A stretch of 64,000 nucleotides of DNA from Pegea sp. RAD2-039 (taxonomy: Eukaryota; Chordata; Thaliacea; Salpida; Salpidae): positions 2,418,001-2,482,000 of the forward strand of contig JAQGEQ010000175.1 in the NCBI GenBank assembly GCA_034620365.1, in the 5' to 3' direction. The position numbers and the translations under genes were made by a program. Below, piece by piece: positions 1 through 12,096 of the stretch (its first letter is position 1; every line of letters begins with the position of its first letter). The notes under the pieces were generated by a model. That model was not told the DNA's origin. It did not search any database and worked only from the letters and a program-made list of their open reading frames with translations.

Positions 1-3000
1 GGATGTTAGCAGTTTGAGATCATCCAGGAATACTTGGGACGAGCAACTGTCAGATCGGACCGAGGACAACTTCCTACCCGCGTGTGCGCGCAAATTTCGA
101 GGTCAGTAGCGTCATGATGACGTCATTACACTTACGTGTTTTCTTGCTCACTAAATCGACATCTGTGTGACGTCACAGCCGCGTTTGCACCTGTCCGCTG
201 CCAGTTGTCCAATCAGCTGCTCTTTTGTTCGTTTATCACGCTTGATTGATTTTAAATCTTCCCGAGGCTACCAATCATGTGACGTACATTCGTGAAATTG
301 TAAACTCGGTTGTCATGACAACTAGTCGCGTGCTCACAATAAGTTGATATGAAGCGACGTGAAATTAGTTTGAACACCCAGCCGACCACATGACTGAACA
401 CTGGCCGCTGATTGGTTGATAACAAGTTAAAAACTGCGGAGAATTTGGAGCTTGGATCAATCTAGGATTTACCCTGATCATCTTTATCTTTCAACAACTT
501 CTCATTTCCCTCATCTCAATTTTAAGTAGCTTCACATCCAATGTAGTCTGTGATTATCACTACAATCTGCTATTGCCACCAGCAACCACTACCACAGCAA
601 CCACTACCATAGCAACCACTACCATAGCAACCTGAATCAAAGATAAAGCAAAGATCAAAGGATGAAGCGGCAAAGATCAGATGATGAAGCAGCAAAGATC
701 AAAGGATGAAGCAGCAAAGATCAGAAAATGAAGCGACAAAGATCAGAAGATGAAGCAGCAAAGATCAGAAGATGAAGCAGCAAAGATCAGAAGATGAAGC
801 ACTAAAGATCAAAGGATGAAGCAGCAAAGATCAGAAGATGAAGCAGCAAAGATCAAAGGATGAAGCAGCAAAGATCAGAAAATGAAGCGACAAAGATCAG
901 AAGATGAAGCAGCAAAGATCAGAAGATGAAGCAGCAAAGATCAGAAGATGAAGCAGCAAAGATCAGAAGATGAAGCAGCAAAGATCAAAGGATGAAGCGG
1001 CAAAGATCAGAGATTTTACTGACAAGTAATGGATTATTTGTGACGTCATCAGTTCGCGCTGCTTGTAGCAACTTGAACCTTAAAGTAATTGAACTCACTC
1101 AGGAAGTAATCCAAGTTTAATTGTCATCATCAAAACAGTTGGGATGACAACAAGCTGTCACGTGACTGTCACCATGTGGCTTAGCAGTTTAAAGATCTTA
1201 ATGACGTCATCAATAACGTGAGCTTGTAAGTAGTGAAGCGTGAAATCCTTCGTCATCACCTCACGTACAAGCGTTGTGATGACGTCACCACCCGGTGACG
1301 GGGTTTCCCCTTCAGCTAAGTTGGTCACGTCTGAAATTGATTAAACAGCTGCGGTGATGACTTCACAACGCGCAATGTTCATGCAGGCCTTAGTAGCGAT
1401 TGCCACCGGTAGAGGTTGCTAGGCAGCTGATAAATCATCTCGATTAGTGACGTCATCAGCAGCAGTAGTTATTTGTGGCCGTTTCTGGTGTCGCGTCTTT
1501 CTGGCTCCATTTCAAATTTGAAATTTCAAACTTGAAGTTTGAAGCAGCTCTCGACACGCGAAGACGCCCGCTTCATCTGACAGTGATTGATAGCTGAATG
1601 ATGACGTCATTCTCACTCGCATTTTCTCGTCACATGATCTACTTATTAGCTTGATTATTGTCAAATCAAAAGCATGTTCAATGAAACATGAAATTTCAAC
1701 CAATCAGCGAGCAGATCTTTGAAACTCATCAATTATTCATTCTTTTCCTACTGGCCTCTTTTGAGATGATCACGTGGCTCACAGTCGACCACGTGACCAT
1801 CAAGCATGCGACTAGCTGGTGCTTTTTGATATTTTCAATCTTTTTTTTCTGCTTTCTCTCGCATTCATTTAACTTCAGCAAAGTAATCTGTTTCTTTATT
1901 TCAGTTTTTTTAGCGTTCAATTAATTGAGATCAGCTTGGTGAGGTTGTTGTGAGTTGATAAGATACTGAGATGTATGTAGGTAGATGTTGCTGGTAGTAA
2001 ACAACTTCATATTTATTGTTTTCTTCAAATTGATTATTAGGAAAGAACTCACCAACAAATTTATTTCTTTTTTTTCTAATTTATTTATTTGATATTTTTT
2101 TCACTGAATATTTTCACGTAGTTTTATAATGTCATCCACCAAATTCAAAACAAACAATCTAATTGGCTGAATTTGAAAATATTTCACCAGCTAATTACCA
2201 GTTGTTTGGTTTCGCGTTTACTAGCGACTTATGACGTCATCAATTATTTGCAGGTTTGATTCGAGGTGCAAATGATAAACAAGTGAAAGAAAAGATTGAA
2301 AATCGCGAGATGACGCTTGAAGCTAGTATGAAAAACAAACTCGTGGACTGCCAGCAACCGGCACCCGACCACAAACGACGTCATCAGTTGCGTAGCGACG
2401 ACGACTCGACGCCGCTATCGTCATCACCTTCATCTATTTCTACCAACGATCACCACTTCATCCCCAACACACCTACGTCACTCTACGACAATGACGTCAG
2501 AGAAGAGTCGCGTAAGGCCGCGTCGCCGACCGTCAAGTTGCCTGATGTGGACACTATTCGGGACACAGTGACGGCTGTCCGAAGTAACCATAGAAACCAA
2601 GGTAGTGTCCTATAGTGACCAGCAGTTGGTGACCACTTTGTCCAGGTAGCAATCCTGGCTCATCACTTTCCACGTCATCAGCCAGCAGTGACGCGCCCAC
2701 TAGTGGTGACGTCGACATCGATGAAGAGTGGGCGCAGATCGCGACGATTCTGTCATCAGTGAAGTTTGAAGCGGAAGGAATCGAAGAAGGATCAACTTAC
2801 TTGAAGGAATTCGAACAAACTTTTTGGAAGATTATGACCGGTTGGTGGTTGCTTGATGTAGCTGGTTGCTGATTGGTTGAAACTGGTTGTCAGGTAAATC
2901 GAAGGACTCGATTCATGGTTGGTTACATCACGTGGGCTTGGGACAGTATGAGGACGTGTTGGTTGGCAACGGGTTTGATGACGCCGAGTTTCTGGTGAAA

Positions 3001-5158
3001 CTTTCATCTTACGCGAAACTTCGATTTCTAATTTACATATTTGTAGTCGAATGGAATCCTAGAAGAGAAGGATCTTGTAGATATGGACATCTCGAACAGT
3101 TCCCATCGTCTTCAGATGCTCGATTCTATCAAAGATCTTCCCCGTCTTCCAGCTCCTACGTCACAAACAATCGGTGATTGGCTGGAATCCTTAAAGTTGA
3201 AAGATCAAATGGAATCTTTGATGGAATCAACCGGATGCCAAACTCTCACTCAACTTCTTCAACTACATCGGACCAATCAACTCACTAACCTGGTTTGTGA
3301 CCACCTCACGACCCACAACCACTGACCACTTGTTTGCGGACAGATTAAAGGCAAACGCGGTCATCGAAAACGGATAATCGCGTCACTACGACTCCTCAAC
3401 GCCTTGCCACCAATCGCTGAACAGGTGACGTCATCATTGTTTTCTTTCTTTGTTTATTCTTACCGCGTGTTTTTATGTGACGTCATCGATGACGTCACGA
3501 ACAAGCTCTTACTGATAGTGGCTTCTTCAGTTTGTTGTTTTTATTTCTTAACCACCTGCTTTTAATCGGAAGTGACGTCATCAAGCGCGTGTGTTTCCTT
3601 CTATATATTAATATCTGAAAATAAAGATAGTGTTCATAGTTTAGCAAGTTGGTTAGTTGGCGGACATCGCTTCACGAGTTCCATTTTCAAAGCGTAGAAG
3701 CAGCTCGCGTTTATGACGTCATAGTTGATTTATTTGTTCGAATTTAGAGCATTTCAAAAGATCAGAAAGTTGAAGATAGAAAGAGCGAGAAGCAAGTGAC
3801 ATCGAAGGATCCAACTCCTTCTACGTCATCACTTACGTCACGAGCAGTTGAAGCCGAAGCTGTGACGTCAGCAGATTTCATTTCAGCCGATATTCCATTG
3901 ATTCCAAGGAAGCCTTCGCCAACGTCCGTTTCCACTCGTAAAATGGTCAGTTTCGCGTGTGTGACGTCACAACTTCGACACTGATGTGACGTCATGTGTA
4001 GAGCACCGAAATGGGATCGACTTCAAACCTTCCAGGAGTCGAAAGAGCGATCTTTTTAGCGTCACCAAGTGGTGAAGGAATTAATCTTCGTCCTCCGAAT
4101 CAAACCACTCAGGAGGTATCAGTGAGTTCTTGGAGACATCAACCAGGAATCTTGATCAAGTCTCAGTGCATGTATCAAGCGCAGGTTGGTGATTTCAGTT
4201 GTTATTACTGATGATGAGTTTGAAGAGTTTTGAAATGTTTCAAAAATTTCATTTTCCGGTTTTTTTGTTTTTGTGAAAAAATCAATATTTGGTTTCGGGT
4301 TTCGGGGTTTTGAGAAAAGCACTTTGCTATTTCATTTCCTTCATTTAACTTCAAATTGAAATTGTTTCGATTTTATCTTCCATCTTTTGTTCGTCTTACT
4401 ATCGACAAGTTGGTTTCATTGACACCTTTCTGCGTGTGAGGTCATCTCGAAATATTTCATTTTTCATCAACGCCATAAATAGATCAACAAGTTCCTTCGC
4501 TTCTTCTTCATCTTTTTTCATCGAATTTCTGGATATTTTCTCTTCTACTTCAAATATTTTCATTTTTTTCTTTTAAACGTCCTTCAAATGAACTTCAAAA
4601 TGACAATGTCCTCAGTACCTGGGCTCGATGCTTATCCAGAGGTTGAAAGGACATGAATCAACTGTAGAAGCTTGTGCAAAGATGAAGAAGTCCACGACAT
4701 CCATGAAGAAAATGCCTCTTATAACATTAGCAATCAGTTACAGCGGAGTGAAGTTCATCGATTTCGAATCTAAAGTAAATCTAAAATGATCTCATCAACT
4801 ACATCTTCATCTTCTTCTATTGTAGCATGAAATAGCTGAACACGACATTTCGAATATTTCATTTGCTTCACAAGACAAAGATGATATGACTACGTTCGCC
4901 TACATCACTCATGATAGCAGAACAGGAAAACACTACTGTCACGTCTTTCGGGTTTCATCTTTAGTATGTTGCCGCTAGTTTTATTTTTAGAAATTTTTTT
5001 GTATAAAACTTTAAATTAGAAGTAATTATGAAGTTTGTATCAAGTCCTCTTCTTTTAAACAGGACACAGCTTATGAAATTATTCTTACGATTGGACAAGC
5101 TTTTGAAATCGCCTACCAACTGATCAAGAAGGACCAGCAGCAACTACCAAGCGGCTAG
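1..5158 (+). CDS. ANKS1: ANKS1-type adaptor (tandem SAM domains plus PTB), 5' end outside window
   Basis: Scaffold adaptor of the ANKS1A/ANKS1B (Odin/AIDA-1) family, which binds phosphotyrosine or NPxY-type receptor tails through its PTB domain and Eph receptors through SAM. Exons read by eye: 1-101, 2254-2601, 2646-2840, 2894-2994, 3047-3292, 3344-3424, 3748-3945, 4002-4184, 4616-4774, 4826-4963, 5063-5158; all phases join. The first two SAM-side exons (2894-3292) carry SAM1 ([17 protein letters not shown], then [14 protein letters not shown]) and SAM2 starts with [10 protein letters not shown] and ends with [10 protein letters not shown] at 3344-3424. A serine/threonine-rich linker follows. 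The PTB domain runs from SWRHQPGIL (4002-4184 exon) through [30 protein letters not shown] and [17 protein letters not shown]. The protein stops about 12 residues after the PTB domain, shorter than human ANKS1A. The ankyrin repeats expected N-terminally would lie before position 1. Family identity is strong; A versus B paralogy cannot be told. Confidence 0.9.
578..633 (+). repeat. 18-bp tandem repeat, about 3 copies
   Basis: Direct repeats of the unit AGCAACCACTACCATAGC type, about three copies with one or two substitutions, directly upstream of the longer minisatellite in the same ANKS1 intron. Confidence 0.8.
648..1010 (+). repeat. 22-bp minisatellite, about 16 copies
   Basis: Head-to-tail copies of a 22-bp unit close to CAAAGATCAGAAGATGAAGC plus AG. 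Spacing was checked at 761 and 783. Variants carry AAAGG instead of AGAAG or CGACA/CGGCA instead of CAGCA, and the variants recur in blocks, as expected for unequal exchange. It lies inside the ANKS1 intron. Since 22 is not a multiple of 3 it is unlikely to be coding. Confidence 0.9.
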
Positions 5159-8100
5159 TACCCAAAGTATCATTTCACATTTCTCAAATATTTTTATTTT
5201 ATTTTTACTCTGGCTGCTAAACCTTTCTTTTACTCAAAGTCCCAAATAATCTTCCAAAGACTTTTTTGAAGCTTGTGTTTTGAAAACATCTTGACGGATT
5301 TTTAAGTGACCAAATCATTTTGGGATCTCATTTAGTTTCATCTTCATCTTTTTTTCTACTGTGTTCAATTCTCAAATATTTAAAACCCAATTTTGAGAAA
5401 TAGATAAATTTCTGTTTACTAGTTGAGACGTTTTTCATTCCCGTTATGATCTACATCACGAAGAAAACTCTTTATATAATCCAGCTTCAAATATTTGATT
5501 CTTTTTATGATCAGTTGAATCACCTTAAATTTTCAAGTTCATTTTTTGGGGTAATTATTTGAAGAGGATTTCGTATCAAGCATCTTAAATAATATTTTCT
5601 TTCTTTTTTTCACTACAATCTTCGAACTGTTTGCGAAATTCATTTGATACTTCTTTTGAAACCATCATTAACCGCTTTTTCATGTACTCCTAATTCACAT
5701 CAATAATTTATCTTCATGAAAAATTGATTTCTTTAAATCCTTTTTATAGTTTTTACCAAAAAATGCAAAAAATGAAATTTTTGGTGATGGGTAAAAAATG
5801 GCTGAAATCAGTCCAAGTTATTTTCACTTCTCATTTAGTTCACATCCAACAATTTGTTCATTTTTACTTTTTAATTTTTCTTCTTATTCGTAAACCACAA
5901 ATAAAATGTTGTGGTTTTGAGAAGGTTCAAAAATGATTCATAAATCACGTCATAAAAAGTTACTAATGTAGTTGTTGATCAATATGTATAGTTTATAAGG
6001 CTACAGCAGTGATAAGTGGACAATAAGATATCTGACAGGTGATGATGTCACATTCTTCTATCTACAATTTTATTCAAACAGTTATGATAAGTACAGAGAC
6101 AATTTTGTCATTTTTTGGAAGTTTGAAAAAAATGAATTTCTTCTCAAGTTTTATTTTTCAGTTTAGCAAGTTACAACGTCACAGGAAATGTAGTTGATTT
6201 TTAAGATGTCTTATACTTGGAATTGATGTTAAATAGTAATGAAAGTTGAAAAAAATCTTCATACTTGACAAACTGTCGAGAAAAATTATCAACTTTTTGC
6301 AGTTCATCTCTTCTTTTGTTGTCACAAAACAAATCTCTAAAGTTTATGAAATTCTCGGCACAGAATTTTGCGGCTTGATTTTTTTTCTACAAAAATTTCA
6401 ATGAGAAATTCCAAGTAAATTTGGAAGTAGTAGATACAATTTCAAGCAAGAATTTGATTTCAGTTTTTTAGTAGTTCAGAGATAGAATGTTAATCCCGTT
6501 GTAGATGAAGTGATATTTGTTGAAGACTGTTGTTGATATTGGCATTACTTAGTTGCTTCTTTTCAAGTTTCAAAAACAAATCATCTCAATTGAAATGTTG
6601 TCAAATATTTTCATCATTAAACGTCTTTCATGGAATGTTTTGGACTACTGAAATATTTTGTTGTTTTCTCAGCTTTTCTATTATCTTCATTAAAAAATTA
6701 TTTTTTTTTGATCTGCTAAATTTTAAAGCTTATTTTAACAGATAATTAAATTTGGATAATTAATTGGATTTTTTTTCTATTTTTAAAATCAATTTTTAAC
6801 ATTTTATTGTCTAGCTTCTTTTACTTGGAAAAGAAATTTATTTAAAAGTGTATTATTAAACAAATATTTCTAAAATAATTTTTCTAAAGTAAATTTACTA
6901 CAAACTTCTAACTCAATATAAACTCAGAATGAATAACTTTTTACAGGAAGCTAAAAATATGAAACATTTGTCAGTTTTTTACAAACTAAATGTTGCTTTA
7001 AACACATGAGATGTTTTACATTAAAAACTACTCATTCAGTAATAACATCATCAATTTCAAAACTTTTCTAATTTTCTTTCTCCTACAATACTTTTGATTG
7101 GTTTGTAAAACAAATATTCTTTATTAAGAGCTATGAATGGAAACAAATTTTAAAAGTATTTTAATTGTGTTAAAAGTATCAGATAGAAACAAAACTGTAA
7201 ACAAGTTATTTCAAATCTAAAAGAAAATAACTAAAAAACTTCAGTTTTCCGTTTATTTTCAACTCATGGAAAAACATTTCCACGAAAAACAACTTTTCAG
7301 CAGTGGTCTTCATTAGTGACTTTTATTTGCAATTTGTCAGCAAAAAAAAAAACATTTTTATTTCACTTAGCATCAACAGTTAGTTTCTAATTGAAAATTT
7401 TTCAAATCAGTCGAAAAAGTTTGATGAAAGTTTCAATGATCAAAGAAATTTGTTGAAATTAAAACTTTCCATAAAATTTTATCGATTTTACTTCAATACT
7501 AGTAACAAATGTTTTATAAACTATTTTTGGATTTATCGACTAAATATTTCTAAAGCTAAAAGTTAATCTGTCATTTTAAATTCTCAAAATAAATTCTTTC
7601 ATTGCTGAATTTTTTTTTCTTGACGATTAAATGAGCTTTATTTTAAACTTACTTTTTTATCAGTTTTATTAAAAATTAAACTTAAAGTGGATACTGATTT
7701 TAAAAGATAATAAAATTTTAAATAAAGTAAAAAAATCATGCTATTATTATTTGAGAAAAATATTGTTTTTAAAAGTTAAAAGGGTGAACAGCTGTAAACA
7801 TATAATGGTCACTTAAGTTTAAAAATTACCAAAAAGTTTTATTGTAAACATTCTTTTGGTTTTATAACTTCAGTTTCTTTTGTTTTTTAATAATAATTCA
7901 CAAAATTGTATTTATTTTATAAGCTCAGCAATTTTAGTTTGTGAAAGATAATTTTTAAATGTCTTGCTGTTTATAGCAAAATCTTTTGTGTAAAATAAAT
8001 CAACACAACAATTTACTCTGAGTACTAAAAGCTAGACATAATCATTGGTAAATATATGAGCATTCACTTAAAGGGTATGAACTAGCTTTCATTTGATAAT

Positions 8101-9496
8101 ACTAATTCACTTTACTTATATTAAGTTATTCAATTTCAAAGTAATTTTGAAAACAGAAATTTAGCTTTTTAAAAACAGATTCTCGAATATTTAAAGAAAA
8201 ATAAAAACATAAAAATAGTATGCAATGAAAAAAACTTTTGAGTATTGTGTTACGACAAGACATAAAAACGTTTTTCAATGCTTTTACAACTTCAAATCTT
8301 TTCAAAATATATTAAAAACTTCGTTTTTACTTAGCTGAAAGCTATTAATAAAATTTTAAATCAATTTTTTTTGCTTACGATTTACTAACAAACTATCTTT
8401 GTATAATTAAAAAAGCTCTAAATATATATACAGATATAATTTATAAGTTTTCATCTTTTAAAAATATGTTAGTAATGTTCTACGATTTATTAATAACTTT
8501 GTTATAATGATACTAATCTAAAAGAAGTAAATAATATTTCTTTTTAGATTGTATAAAGTTTTATTTTCATTTTTGCAGCTATAAAAAATGCAATTACTGT
8601 TTAATACCACACATAAAAATGATGTTAGTTTAGTTTGCTTAATTTATAAAAAGATGAAAAGTAAGTACTTTTCAAGCCTTTTCTATTAAAACAATATTGC
8701 CCAATAAATGGTTTGATAAGCGACAGTTAAATAATAAATTAAAGTTATTTCAGAAGAAGATAGGACTGAAAATACTAACACAATTGAATTTACAAATAGA
8801 TTGCCACATACATATCTACTGCATATACACATCTTAATTAAATAAAATTAAGTTGATTAGTTAATTAATTTATTTGAAAAGAAAGCACTTAAGCTACACG
8901 GTAAGTTTTATGATCTAAGCTCAACTTTTTTAATTGAATTAAAGGTTTTTAATAAATAATACTCAATACTTAGTTAAATTACTAATAAAAATTAATTAAT
9001 CATTTTAATTTATCTTATAAAACTTAAATCTTAAGATGTTTAAAGGATTTTTAAATGAAAATGATTAAGGTTCGCAGAGAGACACAGATGTTGGTTCAAT
9101 GGTTCAAGCGAAGTTAACTTTATTGAATAGAGCTATGTCTATGAGTTGAAATGAAGAGAAAATACTTTTATATGAGCTCAGTGGTGATAAGTTTCTAAGA
9201 TGACGTCCATTCAGAGTATTTACAATTAACAAACTTCTTTTGATCAAAGAAATTTCATTGTCGACCCTATATACGAGTGAAAGATGGTCACAGAATTTGC
9301 TAGGAGATTAGCTTTGTTGATCTGTTGAGACGAGTTCTTCTCGTCTAAGTTCTCTTTACTCTTTTCATTTGTATATTTCTTTTTCCAGTTAATCAGATAC
9401 CTTCACAGAAACTTTTTTTTATAAATATTATAAGCTTAGCTTACCTTCCAGATGATTCGCTAAATCTTCTGTTTGTATCATATATCTTAATCAATG

Positions 9497-9845
9497 CATG
9501 GCTACAGATTACAAACTGTACAACTCTTGTAGCTGTATAAAGAAAGTATTTAACTACAGAAAGATAATGAAAAGGTTTCAAGTATCACAGCTTAATATAA
9601 CTGATGTAGAAAAAAAAACATAAATGTATATATGTTATAAATAAGTGGAGAAAATGAAGAAACTGGTAGCAATATTTATCACTTGCTAACAAAATTAGTT
9701 AAATCATATTTAAAAATATAAACTTTAAAGAGATGACGGATGTATCGATAAAGTTGGGAAAAAATAAGAAAATTGCTCGGTTACCCTACTGAAAAATATT
9801 GTTAGTTCACCTGGTTTTGTTAAAGTTGTTGAGTGGGTTAATTTT
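9497..9845 (+). repeat. Interspersed repeat family R1, copy A (diverged)
   Basis: Aligns by eye to the copy at 63291-64000: both start with CATGGCT, share GAAAGATAATG/GGAAAGATAAGG and TAATGTAGAAAAAA-type stretches, a GATGAAGTTTGG-like block, and an exact AAAGTTGTTGAGTGGGTTAA (9822 and 63602 regions). No coding capacity was seen, and the ends are not defined. The class (SINE, MITE or other) is unknown. Confidence 0.55.
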
Positions 9846-10000
9846 GAATGTTAAATCTCTGATAACGTATGAAAGATCTTTAAAGAAATTATTAAAGTTA
9901 TAATGACAGAGACCATTAATAATTTCAAATAATATGATTATTATTCGATGTTAATGAAAAAGCGTGGATACAGGAAGGATTTAATATTAAACTCATTAAG

Positions 10001-10105
10001 ATCTACTACTACATCTAAAAAAATATTTCTTAGTAAACAATTTTTTAGCGGATTCAAGCTTTATATTATCTTTTTCAAGAGAAGGACTCCATACAGAAGA
10101 ATTAT
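10001..10105 (+). repeat. Repeat fragment R2, copy 1
   Basis: Shares an ordered set of short blocks with 32460-32565: ACTACATCTAAAAAA, AGTAAACAAT, TTCAAGCTTTA, CTTTTTCAAG and CATACAGAA. It lies just downstream of R1 copy A, so R1 and R2 may be parts of one longer element. Confidence 0.4.
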
Positions 10106-11367
10106 ACTGTAATTTGAAACAGATGTAAAGTATTAGTAGTGTCTTCTAAATATTTCTGGTCATAAAACTGTTGAGAATTTAATTTGAATTACTGAATAAG
10201 TTCTGATTTACTGTGGTGATGTATTCTGTTCCTAAAATTATTTAGCGTGACATAAACTGAATTTTATTTAACTAAATTCAAAAAATTTCACCAGGTAATC
10301 AAATAAGTATACCTGAAAATGTTTTTGATCAATCTAACTTTGCTGCAAAATTAAAAAAATGAAATTTTGTTAGTGATTTTTCAAAAGAATGCTGTATTAT
10401 AAGTTTTTTTACAAGTAATATTTTACAGAGCAATCTAAAAATAATTACATATTTTGCTAAATTTAATGAATGAATTGATCACATAAGTAGATTTCAAATA
10501 GATGTCATGATTTCTCTTTTCATACCACTAGTTATTAAAAAATATTTATATAACCAATAAGTGATAAATTTAATATAAGCTGCTTAAAAAAGATTTCCTG
10601 TCACTCTTTGTACGCGGGTTTAATGGTTTTCACTTGATATGGAATTTAATTTTAGTATTTGAAAATTTCTTTCATAATAAATATCACGCCCACAATCCTT
10701 CTATAATGCTAAAGATATCACATTTTGAGTATTAATAATATTCAAAATTATCATTGAAATAATTAAACTTTTAAAGTGTAGGCGTGTTCTCGTTTCATAT
10801 TATAATAAGAATTTTGTACTAAAAACATATTACTTTAAACATATTAAGAATATGAACTTTTGATGCCTTGTATAAAAAAATTTTACCATAAAGATATTTA
10901 TTTTATTGATTAATTTAAAAACACAATTTATTTATAAAAAATAAGACTTATTGCCAGACAGTTATCTCAAAACATAAGAAAAATAAACCATATTTTCTAA
11001 TGTACAACTAGATTACACATGGGTAACTTTTGAAGCCGTTCCAGGTTTATTAGTTTATTAGCTATAAAGTCTGTCTAGAAGTTTTTTAGATTATAAACTA
11101 TATGGTTAAATATAAACTAATATAAATTTGAAATGATATGAATTAATGAAAAACTAATTAATTATGAATTTCTTGTGTTTCCCGTAAAATCAATTAAAAA
11201 TCTTTGAAATTTTTCTGGAAACGCTATTATTGTAATGTGGTTTGACATTTAATGTTTTTTAGATTTAATTTTATTTACTAGTTTTATTATATCCATAGCT
11301 GTATAAATAAATAAATTATGATTGTGTAGCTAGTAATGGTGATCTGTTAATATAGAATGTATAGAAG

Positions 11368-11440
11368 ATATACAATTATAAATATACAATTTATTATTAT
11401 AGATATACAATTTACTATTATAGATATACAATTTATAAAG
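11368..11440 (+). repeat. 21-bp AT-rich tandem repeat, about 3.5 copies
   Basis: Copies of ATATACAATTTATTATTATAG begin at 11382, 11403 and 11424 with a partial copy before them. No relation to a gene is apparent. Confidence 0.75.
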
Positions 11441-12096
11441 CCATATAACATTCAAATTAAACTTATACTAACTGAATTTTCTAATTATATTTAGTTGTGT
11501 TGTTTATTTTTGTAATAAAATAGAGGTATTAATTGGTATAAATTCATTTTGTTATATATAATTTTTTATCTTTGATTTTGAAATCGATAAAGCTCATAAA
11601 TATTTTGTATATCTCAATTAGTATTTATTTAGATAAAAATTTCAAAAATATCATATGAAAATTTTTGAAAACTAATTTATTTCTAAATTAAATCTACAAT
11701 TTTTGTTTTCATATTTGCTCTTATATCAATTAAAGACTAATATTAAAAAGTATATTAAAACTTATAAAAAGCAATTAGTTTTTATAAGAATAATTATATT
11801 ATAGTGTAACTTTGTTAGATATTATTTTGAAAAAATATATAAAAAGTTAAAAATTTTTCTGATGAAATTTAATGTTTTTTTTTAATTTATTTTCTTCAAA
11901 TTCATCTTTTTAACTTTCAACATTTATTCATTTGTTATGAAATAATCTAATTTTAAACATCAGTTTAATGATGTATATTAAATAGTGAGTTATTAAAATC
12001 CATATTTATTATTAATGATAATATTTTTAGATTTAAAAACTGAGTTTAAACAAGTCTCATTTTTGATAGATCTGACATTTTCTTAAAAGTACAAAG

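Larger units (their letters stand above)
102..2253 (+). other. Large ANKS1 intron holding tandem repeats and CRE palindromes
   Basis: A 2.15-kb intron bounded by CGAG|GTCAGT and TTTGCAG|GTT. It holds two tandem repeats (listed separately), several TGACGTCA octamers (for example 118-125) and several CACGTG hexamers. The 78-residue open frame at 1688-1924 resembles no family I know and lacks splice or start context, so I treat it as noncoding. This is the least AT-rich long noncoding stretch in the window. Confidence 0.7.
5159..12096. other. AT-rich intergenic region, no gene seen
   Basis: About 6.9 kb between ANKS1 and NOC3L, both on the plus strand. The first part should hold the ANKS1 3' UTR; an AATAAA lies at 5900-5905, but I cannot say it is used. 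Open frames at 5724-5936 and 6530-6745 are AT-driven and not family-like. From about 9060 to 10110 the composition shifts and repeat-family fragments occur (separate entries). A short 21-bp tandem repeat lies at 11368-11440. The NOC3L promoter must lie in the last few hundred bases, but I see no distinct motif. Confidence 0.6.

Noticed and set aside
648-1010. CRISPR-like or centromeric array
   Set aside because: Units are contiguous without spacers, few in number and in an intron of a eukaryotic gene: a plain minisatellite.
1688-1924. Hydrophobic 78-residue frame in the ANKS1 intron, possible small membrane protein
   Set aside because: The hydrophobicity comes from T-rich sequence; an overlapping minus frame is equally open, and there is no start or splice support.
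9060-9430. A possible separate mobile element based on a shift in composition
   Set aside because: No end repeats, coding motif or second copy seen in the window.
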